NCBI GenBank assembly: GCA_027485645.1
Contig: JAIXQR010000007.1
Coordinates: 744,001 to 808,000, forward strand
DNA: 64,000 nt
From: a bacterium
GTDB taxonomy: Bacteria; Armatimonadota; Fimbriimonadia; Fimbriimonadales; Fimbriimonadaceae
Reading direction: 5' to 3'
Made by a program: the position numbers and the translations under genes. The notes under the pieces are model-generated. The model ran no database searches, was not told the origin of the DNA, and was given only the letters and a program-made list of their open reading frames with translations. This document shows, piece after piece, positions 28,102 through 37,754 of this stretch. Numbering within the stretch: the stretch's first letter is position 1; each line of letters opens with the position of its first letter.

Positions 28102-28980
28102 GTGCTCAGCGTATTGATCGTGAACTGGAACACGCGCGATCTCCTGCGAGCCTGCCTCCGGTCCATCTTCCAATTCGCCCCCAAACGTGAGTTCGAAGTC
28201 ATCGTGGTCGACAACGACTCCCACGACGGCTCCGCCGAAATGGTCGAAACCGAGTTCACCACCACCGACTTCCCCAACCTAACCCTCATCCGCTCCGGCG
28301 GAAACCTCGGCTACGCGAAAGGCAACAACCTCGCCTTCGCCGCCGCAAAAGGCGACCTCCTCCTCACCCTAAACCCCGATACCGAGTTCCTAGATCACGC
28401 CCTAGAACAAGCCTGCCAAGAGCTCGAATCCCGCGCCGAAGCCGGCGCCCTCAGCATCCGCCAAATCGGCACGCAAGGCGAAACCCAGCGCTCCATCCGC
28501 GGATTCCCCACCGTCCCCCGCCTCGCCTGGGAGATGCTCGGCGGAACCAAGCTGTTCCCCAATTCCGACCAATACTTCCTGCGCCGCCTAAACTACGACC
28601 AAGCCCAATGGGTCCCCCAACCCATGGCCACCTTCACCCTCCTCCGCCGCTCCGCCCTACAACAAATCGGCGACCCCAAAGCCCCCTTCGACGAGCGTTT
28701 CCCCATCTTCTTCAACGACGTCGACCTCATGTACCGCCTGCACGTGGCAAACCTCCCCTGCTGGTACACCCCAACCGCGCGAGTACTCCACCACGGCGGC
28801 GAAGGCACAAAGCAAGTTCGCAAGAGCATGATCTGGGAATCGCACCGATCTTTGCTGACTTACCTCCGCAAACACGCCGGAACGGGTCTGGCAAGCTTTG
28901 GGTTATTCATACTGACTCCGCTAGTGCTCGCCGCAGCGTTTGTGCGGGCAAAGGGCTACCATGCCGGATTTCGACCTTAG
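28102..28980 (+). CDS. Glycosyltransferase family 2
   Basis: LSVLIVNWNTRDLLRACLRSI...VIVVDNDSHDGSAEMV...LTLNPDTE. Confidence 0.93.
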   Translation: MLSVLIVNWNTRDLLRACLRSIFQFAPKREFEVIVVDNDSHDGSAEMVETEFTTTDFPNLTLIRSGGNLGYAKGNNLAFAAAKGDLLLTLNPDTEFLDHALEQACQELESRAEAGALSIRQIGTQGETQRSIRGFPTVPRLAWEMLGGTKLFPNSDQYFLRRLNYDQAQWVPQPMATFTLLRRSALQQIGDPKAPFDERFPIFFNDVDLMYRLHVANLPCWYTPTARVLHHGGEGTKQVRKSMIWESHRSLLTYLRKHAGTGLASFGLFILTPLVLAAAFVRAKGYHAGFRP

Positions 28981-29860
28981 CATCACTATCTGCAGCTGGA
29001 ACACGCTAGAAGACACCCGAGCCTGCCTCGCCTCTCTAGAAGAGGTTCGGCATGAGGCCAATTTCGAAGTCATCCTGATCGACAACAACTCCGAAGACGG
29101 ATCGCCCGACATGGTCGCCGCCGAGTTCCCTTGGGTCACCTTGCACCGAATGGCGAAGAATCTCGGCTTCACCGGTGGCCACAACTTCGCCCTAGCCAAC
29201 CGAAACGGCCGCGACGCCCTGTTGCTGAACTCCGACACCGTCGTCCACGCGGGAGCCATCGAAACCATCATGGCGTTCTCCAACGCTCGCCCCGAGGTCG
29301 GAATCGTCGGTCCCCGGCTCCACAATCCCGACGGCTCTCTCCAGCCGAGTTGCCGAAAGTTTCCAAATCCCGTCGCCGCCATCTTCCGGAACACCCCGAT
29401 CGGGCGACTCTTCCCAAACAACTCCTTCACCAAGGCCTATCTGATGGAAGATTGGGACCACAAAAGCGAACGCGAGGTCGACTGGGTCTCCGGCGCCGCC
29501 CTGCTTGCAAAAGAAGAGCTGATCAACAAAATCGGCGGCCTCGACCCGGAGTACTTTATGTACTGCGAAGACGTAGATTGGTGCTGGCGAACTTGGAAGG
29601 CCGGAATGAAGGTCATGTATTGTCCAGACGCCGTCATCACCCACGCTGTCGGGCACAGCACCGACAAAGCACCGAACCGGATGATTGGACGCCATCACCG
29701 CTCGATGCTGCGATTCTACAAAAAGAACATGATTCCCGAACTGCCCATCGTCCTCCGACCGCTCGCCCTTGGCGCAGCCTACGCGTTCGTCGGGCTCCGT
29801 GCCGGATTCTTTATCGCCAAGAACAAGCGAGATGACATCGTAAGGAAGATGCGCCGATGA
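28961..29860 (+). CDS. Glycosyltransferase family 2
   Basis: LSITICSWNTLEDTRACLASL...VILIDNNSEDGSPDMV...LLNSDTVV; start at MPDFDLS. Confidence 0.93.
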   Translation: MPDFDLSITICSWNTLEDTRACLASLEEVRHEANFEVILIDNNSEDGSPDMVAAEFPWVTLHRMAKNLGFTGGHNFALANRNGRDALLLNSDTVVHAGAIETIMAFSNARPEVGIVGPRLHNPDGSLQPSCRKFPNPVAAIFRNTPIGRLFPNNSFTKAYLMEDWDHKSEREVDWVSGAALLAKEELINKIGGLDPEYFMYCEDVDWCWRTWKAGMKVMYCPDAVITHAVGHSTDKAPNRMIGRHHRSMLRFYKKNMIPELPIVLRPLALGAAYAFVGLRAGFFIAKNKRDDIVRKMRR

Positions 29861-31986
29861 AGCACACCTTCACCACCCGACAAATCCCGGGCCTGCTCCT
29901 TGCCATCGCGGGATTCCTAGCCGTCCTCATCGGCGGTCAGGTCGTAACGGAAAGCCAGATGATCTTCGGCGGAGCATCGCCCGTGATCTTGGCGCTCATG
30001 GGCGACGCGTCCGTTCCACTTCTCACCCATGCGCTGATCGGCACCATCACGGTGATGGCGCTCATGACCTTCTTAGGGTCAAACCGAGTGTTTCCAATGC
30101 CCGCGCACCGGCTCGGGCTCATGGTCATCATCCTCGCCGGACTGCTAGCGGCGAGTGCCCTCACCGCAACCTTCCGCGGTCCAGCGTTTGCCGCCTTGGT
30201 TCAATGGGGCTTCTACATCCTGGCTTTCTTCACGGCGGCCGCCGTGGTGGGTCGCGAGCATGGTCCCCGCCTCGTTCTCTACGCCATCTTCATCGCCTGC
30301 ACCCTGCTCGCAGTGCGAGGGCTCATGGAGTACGCCGAAATGAAGGCGACCGACCCAACCTGGCGCGTCTTTGCCGGATGGATCAACCCGAACGCCACCG
30401 CAGCCATGCTCATGGTCGGTTGGTTTCTCGGACTGGGGCTCACCCAGCTCACATCCCGCGTCGGAACCCTACTTAGCGTTCTCGGGCTCGCAGTGATCGG
30501 CCTGGGAATCTTACTGACCCAATCCAAGGGCGTCCTTCTTGTCACGGCAGGACTGTCTGTTCTGACCCTCATCTTCGGTGCGGTTCAAAACGCGGAGAAG
30601 TCGCGGCTGAAGGTCCCCGCCGCCGCCATGGTCCTTGTGCTCATCATGGGTTTCGGACTCACAAAGAGCCAAGCTCCGGCCGCAACTGAAGCCGGAGGCG
30701 CGTCGGCCACGGCCCTAACCCGCCTAGGTAATGCTGGCGGCACCGCCGAGCAATCCGCTGGTTTCCGGACCCTTCTCTGGAAAGGCGCGATCGACTTGAT
30801 CGAATCGAACCCAATCGGCTACGGACTTGGTGGCTACCGGTTCGAATCTGCCCGGCCCGGCCTCACCACACAGACCGTTTTCGCGCACAACTCCTACTTG
30901 CAGATGGCGGTGGATTCCTCCATCCTGGCCCCACTGCTTCTCTTCGCCATAGGAATCGCATGGTTAACCCTCATGTTCAAGGGTTACCGAAACAGCCCTC
31001 CAGAAAAACAGATCATTCGGCTGGCCATCATCACCGCCGTACTCGCGGTTGCCGCTCATGGCTTCGTCGATAGCGATCTTTCGTACTTTGGCATCGGCTT
31101 CGTCTTCTTCCTTCTGATGGGACTAGGCTCAACCGTAGCCGCCGATGCAATCGCGCCCGAGCTTTTGCTGCGCCCGTACCGCCTTCTGGCCCTCAGCGTC
31201 CCCGTTCTGTTCCTGATCTTCGCCATGTTTGTTTCGGCCGGTGAGGTCGGAAAAGCGAAAGTCCGGGCCGGACTAATTTCCGGCGAACGTAGCGTGAGCG
31301 AGGAGCTTTCCAGCCTTCAGAACCTGGCACCGTACGATGGCGAAACGGACTATCTCACCGGTCAGTACCGCATGGCCATGCGCGAAGCCGGTGCCGTGGA
31401 GTCCTACCGACTCGCCGCGACAAAGAGCCCGAGCCCCCGGAACTTCCGAGTCTTAGCCCGAACCCAAGAATCGCTTGGCAACTACGCCGCTGCGATGGAT
31501 TCGCTCCGCTCAGCCCTGCGCCGAGATCCAAACAACCTCCCCGCCCTCGCCCAGCTCATGCGAACCCAAAGCGCGTTTGGCACGGAGGAAGATTCGATCA
31601 ACACGGCAAAGCAACTCCTAGCCGTCGAAAAAACGACCTACTACCAAATCCGGTCGCTTCCAGAACTCGTCCCGACCGAGACCGCCGAAGCCAGAATTTT
31701 CCTCGCCGAACGACTGCCCCAAGACGCGGCTCGAGAAGAATGGCTGACCGGCGCGATCGACATCTACAACCGGTACGTTGCCTCGACGGTCCCTCTTGTA
31801 GAACGAACAGAGAAGTACGATCCGGGCTCAAACTTTGGCGGAGAGACCATGCGCAGCGCAAAAGCGAAGATGGAGATGGCGCTCAAAGCCACGAAGATGC
31901 TGGCCGAGCAACGTCAACGAACCGGAGGCGACTTAGCGGAAGTAACGGCTTGGGCCGATGGCTTTGCGGCCGTACTTGCCAAGTAA
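29857..31986 (+). CDS. O-antigen ligase-like (Wzy/WaaL-type) membrane protein with C-terminal TPR-like region
   Basis: Multi-TM; NPIGYGLGGYRFE...FAHNSYLQMAVDSSILAPLLLF; TPR-like YAAAMDSLRSALRRDPNNLPALAQLM. Confidence 0.85.
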   Translation: MKHTFTTRQIPGLLLAIAGFLAVLIGGQVVTESQMIFGGASPVILALMGDASVPLLTHALIGTITVMALMTFLGSNRVFPMPAHRLGLMVIILAGLLAASALTATFRGPAFAALVQWGFYILAFFTAAAVVGREHGPRLVLYAIFIACTLLAVRGLMEYAEMKATDPTWRVFAGWINPNATAAMLMVGWFLGLGLTQLTSRVGTLLSVLGLAVIGLGILLTQSKGVLLVTAGLSVLTLIFGAVQNAEKSRLKVPAAAMVLVLIMGFGLTKSQAPAATEAGGASATALTRLGNAGGTAEQSAGFRTLLWKGAIDLIESNPIGYGLGGYRFESARPGLTTQTVFAHNSYLQMAVDSSILAPLLLFAIGIAWLTLMFKGYRNSPPEKQIIRLAIITAVLAVAAHGFVDSDLSYFGIGFVFFLLMGLGSTVAADAIAPELLLRPYRLLALSVPVLFLIFAMFVSAGEVGKAKVRAGLISGERSVSEELSSLQNLAPYDGETDYLTGQYRMAMREAGAVESYRLAATKSPSPRNFRVLARTQESLGNYAAAMDSLRSALRRDPNNLPALAQLMRTQSAFGTEEDSINTAKQLLAVEKTTYYQIRSLPELVPTETAEARIFLAERLPQDAAREEWLTGAIDIYNRYVASTVPLVERTEKYDPGSNFGGETMRSAKAKMEMALKATKMLAEQRQRTGGDLAEVTAWADGFAAVLAK

Positions 31987-33743
31987 CGCTTGACCAGCTC
32001 CCGAGCAATCGGCGCGGCAACTTCTCCGCCGTGACCCGCTTCTTCCACGCGGACGCAGATCGCAATCGTTGGGTTTTCAAGCGGGGCAAAACCGACGAAC
32101 CAGGAGTGAGTTAAGCGGCCCTTTCGCTGCTCCGCACTACCCGTCTTGCCGCCCCAGGCCAAGCCGGGAATCGCGGCAGACCTCGCCGTGCCCGACTCAA
32201 TAACGAGCCCTAGCGACCGCCGAAGCGAAACCCAAAAGTCATTTGGCAAGTCCACGCGGTGCGACTCCTTCGAAGGCAAAACCGTCACTTTGCTGCCATC
32301 AACCGGATCAACCGTCGCGTGCACCAAGTGAGGCACGTAGTTGACCCCGTTGTTCGCAACAAGCGCCATTAGGTTCGCCATTTGAAGCGGCGTGGTACCT
32401 ACCGCTCCCTGGCCGATCGAGGCGTTTACCACGTCGCCGCCAAACCAAACCGCCGGCTTCCGGTTTCGCTTCAACCACCGTTCGTTTGGCAGAGAACCAG
32501 GATCCTCTCCACCAATCTCGATTCCCGTCCGAGAAGCAATGCCCACCGACTCTGCGGCCTCAACCAACTTCTCGCGCCCCATTCGATAACCGAGCGTGCA
32601 GAAGTAGGTGTTGCAAGACTTCTCCATCGCCCGCTCAAAAGAAACGCTGCCGTGATGACCCAGGCACTTGAAAGTTTTCGAGCCTAAGGTGAATCCACCC
32701 GCACAAAATGCCGTGCCACCCTCCGACCAAAGACCGGCCTTCGCGGCCGCAATGGCGGTCACGATTTTAAATGTAGATCCAGGAGCCAACGGAGTCTGAA
32801 CCGCGCGGTTCATCATCGGAAGGTTCGGATCATCCTTCAAGCTGGCGTACTCAATTTCACTGATGCCGCCTAGGAACAGCGAAGGGTCAAAAGTGGGGTT
32901 GCTGACCAAGCACAAAACTTCGCCATTTCGAGGATCAATCGCCACCGCACTTCCCTTGAAGCCCTTCTCGGTCAGCATCGTTGTTGCCAGCTTCTGCAGG
33001 CTGGCATCCAGGCTGAGCACGAGCTTCTTGCCCGGAGTACCGGAATCTCTTCCCATGATTCGCAGCGGACGCTGCCGAGCATCCACTTCGATGTACTCAC
33101 GGCCAAGAATGCCCATCAGATCAAGTTCATAGGCACGTTCGATCCCGCCCTTACCAACGTAAGGAGGAACCTTCTGCTGAAACTCTTCCTTGATCCGCTT
33201 TTCCTCGTTCGGATTGGGAGTCCAAACGTAACCCAGAACGTGGCTAAAGCTAGTCGGGTCTGGATAAAACCGCATCGGCTGCGTATCCACCGAAATCCCG
33301 GGCAGGGTGTCAACAATTTCCGCTAGCTTCGACCCAGCGGCAACGCTCGCGCCAACGTAGATCGGTGTTGGCAGGTGCTTGCGCCAAAAGCCGTCGTTCA
33401 GCTTCTTCTCAAGCCGCTTTTTGTCCGCCCCTAGGATCGCCGCCACGCGATCCAGAACTTCTGGGTGCTTGCGAATGATGTCAGGAACACCTTTGACCAC
33501 GATCTCTGGTCGAACGCCGGCGACCATCTTGCCACGGCGATCGACGATCAGCCCTCGGGGTGCAAGAGAATCGATCCCGATTTGCTCGCTGGCCTCGGCT
33601 CGCTCGGTGAGCTCGGTTGCTTTGACGATTTGAAAATAGTACAGGCGACCAAAAAGCGCGAGCAAGGCAACCGCCATCACACCAGGAAACACAAGCAACC
33701 GCGCGTCGAGATCGGGCTGTTTCGGGGCGTGAATAACGGACAT
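31914..33743 (-). CDS. Penicillin-binding protein 2-like transpeptidase
   Basis: APRGLIVDRRGK, APGSTFKIVTAIAA (SxxK), KTGSAEQRKGRLTHSWFVGFAP. Confidence 0.93.
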   Translation of the reverse strand: MSVIHAPKQPDLDARLLVFPGVMAVALLALFGRLYYFQIVKATELTERAEASEQIGIDSLAPRGLIVDRRGKMVAGVRPEIVVKGVPDIIRKHPEVLDRVAAILGADKKRLEKKLNDGFWRKHLPTPIYVGASVAAGSKLAEIVDTLPGISVDTQPMRFYPDPTSFSHVLGYVWTPNPNEEKRIKEEFQQKVPPYVGKGGIERAYELDLMGILGREYIEVDARQRPLRIMGRDSGTPGKKLVLSLDASLQKLATTMLTEKGFKGSAVAIDPRNGEVLCLVSNPTFDPSLFLGGISEIEYASLKDDPNLPMMNRAVQTPLAPGSTFKIVTAIAAAKAGLWSEGGTAFCAGGFTLGSKTFKCLGHHGSVSFERAMEKSCNTYFCTLGYRMGREKLVEAAESVGIASRTGIEIGGEDPGSLPNERWLKRNRKPAVWFGGDVVNASIGQGAVGTTPLQMANLMALVANNGVNYVPHLVHATVDPVDGSKVTVLPSKESHRVDLPNDFWVSLRRSLGLVIESGTARSAAIPGLAWGGKTGSAEQRKGRLTHSWFVGFAPLENPTIAICVRVEEAGHGGEVAAPIARELVKRYLASTAAKPSAQAVTSAKSPPVR

Positions 33744-33759
33744 AACCTAAAACCAAAAT

Positions 33760-34041
33760 TTACTGAGACGAAGGTCGAACTCGGTGCCAAATCTTCCGAG
33801 CCGTACGAACACTCCAACGCTGCGCGCGCTCGAATAGTTCAGGCGTTCTGGGTCGTGAGGCGCTCGCAACGACCGTCCGTGGCTTCGTAACGCGATGCGT
33901 CTGGAAGTCATCCGCTCGGACAACCTGGATGTAGCACAGTTTGAAGAAAACGCAGATCAGCGCAAACGCCATCACGCCCGGAAAAACCCACATTCGGCCA
34001 GGTTCTTTCGAGGCCTCTTTTACAGGACCTTGAGGCGTCAC
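33760..34041 (-). CDS. Small membrane protein resembling the PBP2 N-terminal anchor
   Basis: RMWVFPGVMAFALICVFFKLCYIQVVRADDF versus PBP2 RLLVFPGVMAVALLALFGRLYYFQIVKATEL; GTGA overlap start with PBP1A stop. Confidence 0.65.
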   Translation of the reverse strand: MTPQGPVKEASKEPGRMWVFPGVMAFALICVFFKLCYIQVVRADDFQTHRVTKPRTVVASASRPRTPELFERAQRWSVRTARKIWHRVRPSSQ

Positions 34042-36323
34042 CGCTCCGTCTCCTGATGCACCGGACAGTTTCGGCGCGGCGCATTGCTGCGCTTCATCTT
34101 GCGCGTTATCGTATTTGAACAAAACGGATTTGCCAGCGCGAGCGTTTCTGCGCACAACTCAACTTCAACCGTTTCATCGCCAGCGTCTTTCGGAGGCGTC
34201 GGCTTTGGAGTTTGCGGCTTCTGCTCTGGCGGCTTGGTTGTTTCCGGCTCTCGCTTGGGTTCCGTGTCTGGGTCAGGTTTCGGCTTCTCTTCACCTGGTT
34301 CAGGCTCAAGGTCGGTAGATTGCGGCTCCGGTTCGTCGTTCTCGCTCACGGGCGGAACCGGTACGTCGTCAACAATCGCCGGCGTCGGCGGCTTCGATAC
34401 TCCTACCACTACATTTGAACCGCTGCCGTCATACTTCGGAACTTTGCCGCCGTACGCGTTTCGCGCGAAGCGCATGATATCAACCCAGAAGTTGATCGAC
34501 ACCGTGCCGCCGAAGACGCTGCTGCTCATCCGCGCATTGCTTCTTGAACCGACCCAAGCGATGCCCACGAGCCCGTCGGAATAACCACAGAACCAAGCGT
34601 CCCGGTTATCGTTCGTTGTTCCGGTCTTTCCTCTAGCGTTTGGAATCACTCGGGCTGCCGTGGCGGTTCCTCGCTGCACGACTTGCTCCAACAACTGATC
34701 CATCGAGTCTGCGACCCACTCATCGATCACGCGGGGGAACTTGCGGGCCGTACCCACGTAAATCGCGTTACCGTCCGGCCCAGTAACGCGGCGAATCCCA
34801 AAAGGTCGAATTCGATCGCCTCTCGAAGCGAAAACGCTGTAGACCTCCGCCATCTCAAGCGGATGGACGCCCATCGGTCCCAAGGCAATGCTCAGAACAG
34901 GATCGAGCTTGGACTGAATACCAAAGCGGTCATGCGCGTACTGCACAACGACTTCGCGCCCGGTCTCGAACGAGGTCCAAATCGCGGGTCGGTTGATCGA
35001 GTAAGCAAAAGCCGTACCGAGGTCATACGAACTTGCTTCCCATCGCCCTGAGTTCTTCGGCGACCAAACTTTGCCGTTGGATTGCGGGAAGGAAATCGGA
35101 CGGTTGGAAACTTGCTGCCCCATGGCGAGTTTGCCCTCCTGGAGCGCCGCAGCATAAACAATCGGCTTGAAGCTGGACCCGGGAGATCTCAGCCCCATGG
35201 TCACGGTGTTGAACTGGTCCTTCTTGTAGTTCGTACCCCCAACCATCGCCACGATCTCGCCGTTGGCGTTAGTCAAGACAAAGCAACCGTCCTGGACGTT
35301 CTGGCGTCGATGCCTCTGGACTTCTCGCAACACCGCGCCCTCGGCGTACTCCTGAATGTCCATCCGGATCGTCGTCTCGACCCGGTAGCCGCCCTTTCGA
35401 AGGTTGATGTCGGGCAACTGCTCGCGAAGGCTCTTAAAGATGTAGTCGACGAAGTACGGAGCCAGCGTTTTCGAGGAGACGAGCACTTTCGACGCCTTCA
35501 TGACGCGAGGCTTCTCGGCCTTCCCTTGCTTCGCCTCCGCCTGGGAAATCATCCCTTCCTCGAGCATGATGTCGAGGACGACGTTCCGGTTTGCGAGAGC
35601 CCGCTTGTAGTTACTAATCGGGTTCTCATCGCTCGGTCGACGCACGCAACGGGATAAGATGGCGGCCTCACCGATCGTGAGATCCTTGATCTCCTTGCCG
35701 AAGTAAATCTCTGCTGCCGAGGCAAGTCCGTAAGCGCCTTCGCCGAAATAAACCTGCTTGAGATACAGCTCAAGGAGCTGCTCTTTTGTCTTCAGCTTTT
35801 CAAGCTGAAGCGCAAGGGCAATGTCGCGAAACTTACGATCCATCGAGCGGTCATCGCCGTTGACCAGTCGCTTCGCCAGCTGCATCGTGATCGTCGAGCC
35901 TCCCTGAGACAATCGACGTTCTCGTGCGGCAAGGAAGGCAACGCGGAAGAGACCAACAGGATCGACGCCGCTATGGGTGTAGAACCGCTTATCCTCCGCA
36001 GCAAGAAAAGCATTAACAACGTGGTCTGGAACATCTGCCAACGTAAATGGCTTGCGGTACTCGTCAACGAGTCGAAACAGCTCGACACCATCGGCGCTAA
36101 CAATCGTCGTTGGCTCAGAGTCGGCAACCAGCATCTTCTGCTCGATCTGCTCGGCATCCGCTTGAAGATTCTTAGAAGCAAAGAAAATCGTGATCGCAAC
36201 TGCGCATAGAAGCCCTAAAAGCAGGATGAGAAAGGCAACGAGGGTTCGCTTCAGGCGACGAGGCCACGGGTTGCGGTACTCCTGCGCGGCTTGCTTTGGG
36301 CTAGCGGCTGGCACAATAGGCAT
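34038..36323 (-). CDS. Bifunctional penicillin-binding protein 1A (GT51 + transpeptidase)
   Basis: AAEDKRFYTHSGVDPVGL, QGGSTITMQLAKRLV, SPGSSFKPIVYAAAL, GKTGTTNDNRDAWFCGY; Pro/Glu-rich C-terminus. Confidence 0.93.
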   Translation of the reverse strand: MPIVPAASPKQAAQEYRNPWPRRLKRTLVAFLILLLGLLCAVAITIFFASKNLQADAEQIEQKMLVADSEPTTIVSADGVELFRLVDEYRKPFTLADVPDHVVNAFLAAEDKRFYTHSGVDPVGLFRVAFLAARERRLSQGGSTITMQLAKRLVNGDDRSMDRKFRDIALALQLEKLKTKEQLLELYLKQVYFGEGAYGLASAAEIYFGKEIKDLTIGEAAILSRCVRRPSDENPISNYKRALANRNVVLDIMLEEGMISQAEAKQGKAEKPRVMKASKVLVSSKTLAPYFVDYIFKSLREQLPDINLRKGGYRVETTIRMDIQEYAEGAVLREVQRHRRQNVQDGCFVLTNANGEIVAMVGGTNYKKDQFNTVTMGLRSPGSSFKPIVYAAALQEGKLAMGQQVSNRPISFPQSNGKVWSPKNSGRWEASSYDLGTAFAYSINRPAIWTSFETGREVVVQYAHDRFGIQSKLDPVLSIALGPMGVHPLEMAEVYSVFASRGDRIRPFGIRRVTGPDGNAIYVGTARKFPRVIDEWVADSMDQLLEQVVQRGTATAARVIPNARGKTGTTNDNRDAWFCGYSDGLVGIAWVGSRSNARMSSSVFGGTVSINFWVDIMRFARNAYGGKVPKYDGSGSNVVVGVSKPPTPAIVDDVPVPPVSENDEPEPQSTDLEPEPGEEKPKPDPDTEPKREPETTKPPEQKPQTPKPTPPKDAGDETVEVELCAETLALANPFCSNTITRKMKRSNAPRRNCPVHQETER

Positions 36324-36382
36324 TATAGCGGATGGTTGACGCTTGTCTAGTTGGGTCCGTTACCTTTGGACCCAAAAGAGAC

Positions 36383-37357
36383 CTACTGCGCGCCCAAATC
36401 TCGCTTTAACCGATCGGCGATTCGATCAAAATTCTCGCTCTTTGGTCCAACCAAAGCAAAGTTGATTCCGCCTGAGCGCCAGGTCCGCGTGGCGATATCT
36501 CCCCGCGCAAACTTACTCAGCCGCTCTGGCTTCAAATCCGTTTTCGTCTGGAATACCGTAAGGCGGCCAGACGGTCCGGAATACATCAGGGCCAAAATCG
36601 GCTCACCTTCGGGGCGAATAACCCGCGCAGATTCCAATCGGTAACCCGAGTCAGGCGGAATCTGAATCTCTCGCAGGTTGAACTTTGCCGCAAGCTGTTT
36701 CGCTTCGCTCTGCGGAGATACGGTTCTTAGCCCCTTCCGGGATACGCGGAACAGGTTCGCATCAATTCGATCTTTGAACTCAATGTTCTTGAACTCGTAG
36801 CTACCGACCGACGTACCAACAAAATCGAAGACCTCGCTCTTGAGCACTGCGCCTGTGGTTGGATCAATGAAAAGCTTTTGAAGCGGATTCCCACGCCGGT
36901 CCGCGACCAAGAGCAGCCGCGTCATCCGACCGGCAATGACGGAGCCGTTCTCTACCGAGACCTTTCGCTCTTGTCGGAACCGAGCCAGGCTCGCTACCAG
37001 CCGCATCAGTGACTCACCACGGCGCGGCGGAAGTACTCGGACTTCGTTTTGCGTTGGCAAATAATGTCGTCGTTCCTGGGGATCTTCGATAATCACTTGC
37101 CCGGCAAAGGCGGAATCGTTCGGAAAGTCAATCCGAATTCGATTTCCGTCCCGCGTGATGTACTCAACCGTATCCCGCTGCGCACCTCGCGCCCGCACGC
37201 TCACAATTCGCGTGCCGGTATAGCGAAGTGAGTCCGCTCGGGAAACCGCCAGTTTTAGGATTTCTGGCAGACCTTCCGCCAAAGCACCTTTCTGAGCATG
37301 CCCAACCGCCGCACTGGCAACCAATATCACGCAAGCACTGAACTTAGAAAACATCAA
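36383..37357 (-). CDS. RseB/MucB-like sigma factor regulatory protein
   Basis: Exported; LRYTGTRIVSVRARG..., FIDPTTGAVLKSEVFD, downstream of sigma/anti-sigma genes. Confidence 0.75.
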   Translation of the reverse strand: MMFSKFSACVILVASAAVGHAQKGALAEGLPEILKLAVSRADSLRYTGTRIVSVRARGAQRDTVEYITRDGNRIRIDFPNDSAFAGQVIIEDPQERRHYLPTQNEVRVLPPRRGESLMRLVASLARFRQERKVSVENGSVIAGRMTRLLLVADRRGNPLQKLFIDPTTGAVLKSEVFDFVGTSVGSYEFKNIEFKDRIDANLFRVSRKGLRTVSPQSEAKQLAAKFNLREIQIPPDSGYRLESARVIRPEGEPILALMYSGPSGRLTVFQTKTDLKPERLSKFARGDIATRTWRSGGINFALVGPKSENFDRIADRLKRDLGAQ

Positions 37358-37754
37358 GGTCCAACAAGGGGTCTGCGACTGGGGTCGGATTGGAGAACTC
37401 AGTCATTTCGTCAACGCTGAGCCCGGCTCCGGTCACCGACGCGTAATTCACATCGTCCTGATGGGTTGCAATCATCAGTGACTCTACCGAGCTGCCAGTA
37501 GTATCCGGCGCGATCGGTCGAAAGACGACAACAAGCGCAAGCGCGGCTGCCAATCCGAGTCCGATCGCCGGTCGAAGTAGCCATCGATGCAAATCAAAGG
37601 CTTTCTTTGGCTTGGCTTCGGCCAGGATGCGCTCGTTAAGTTGGCTTCGCCAGCTCATGCTGGGAATGTCATCCGGCAGGCCTTTCACCATCTCCGAAAT
37701 AGCTCGCATACCCTCAGAGTTCAGTTTTTCATCAAGCTGATTCTGGTCTTTCAC
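37344..37754 (-). CDS. Anti-sigma factor (RseA-like), single TM
   Basis: MSWRSQLNERILAEAKPKKAFDLHRWLLRPAIGLGLAAALALVVVF; position between ECF sigma and RseB-like genes. Confidence 0.7.
   Translation of the reverse strand: MKDQNQLDEKLNSEGMRAISEMVKGLPDDIPSMSWRSQLNERILAEAKPKKAFDLHRWLLRPAIGLGLAAALALVVVFRPIAPDTTGSSVESLMIATHQDDVNYASVTGAGLSVDEMTEFSNPTPVADPLLDLDVF

Noticed and set aside
36352-36374. TGGGTCC...GGACCCA hairpin as terminator of the RseB-like gene
   Set aside because: Perfect 7-bp stem but no T-tract on the minus strand; role unsupported.
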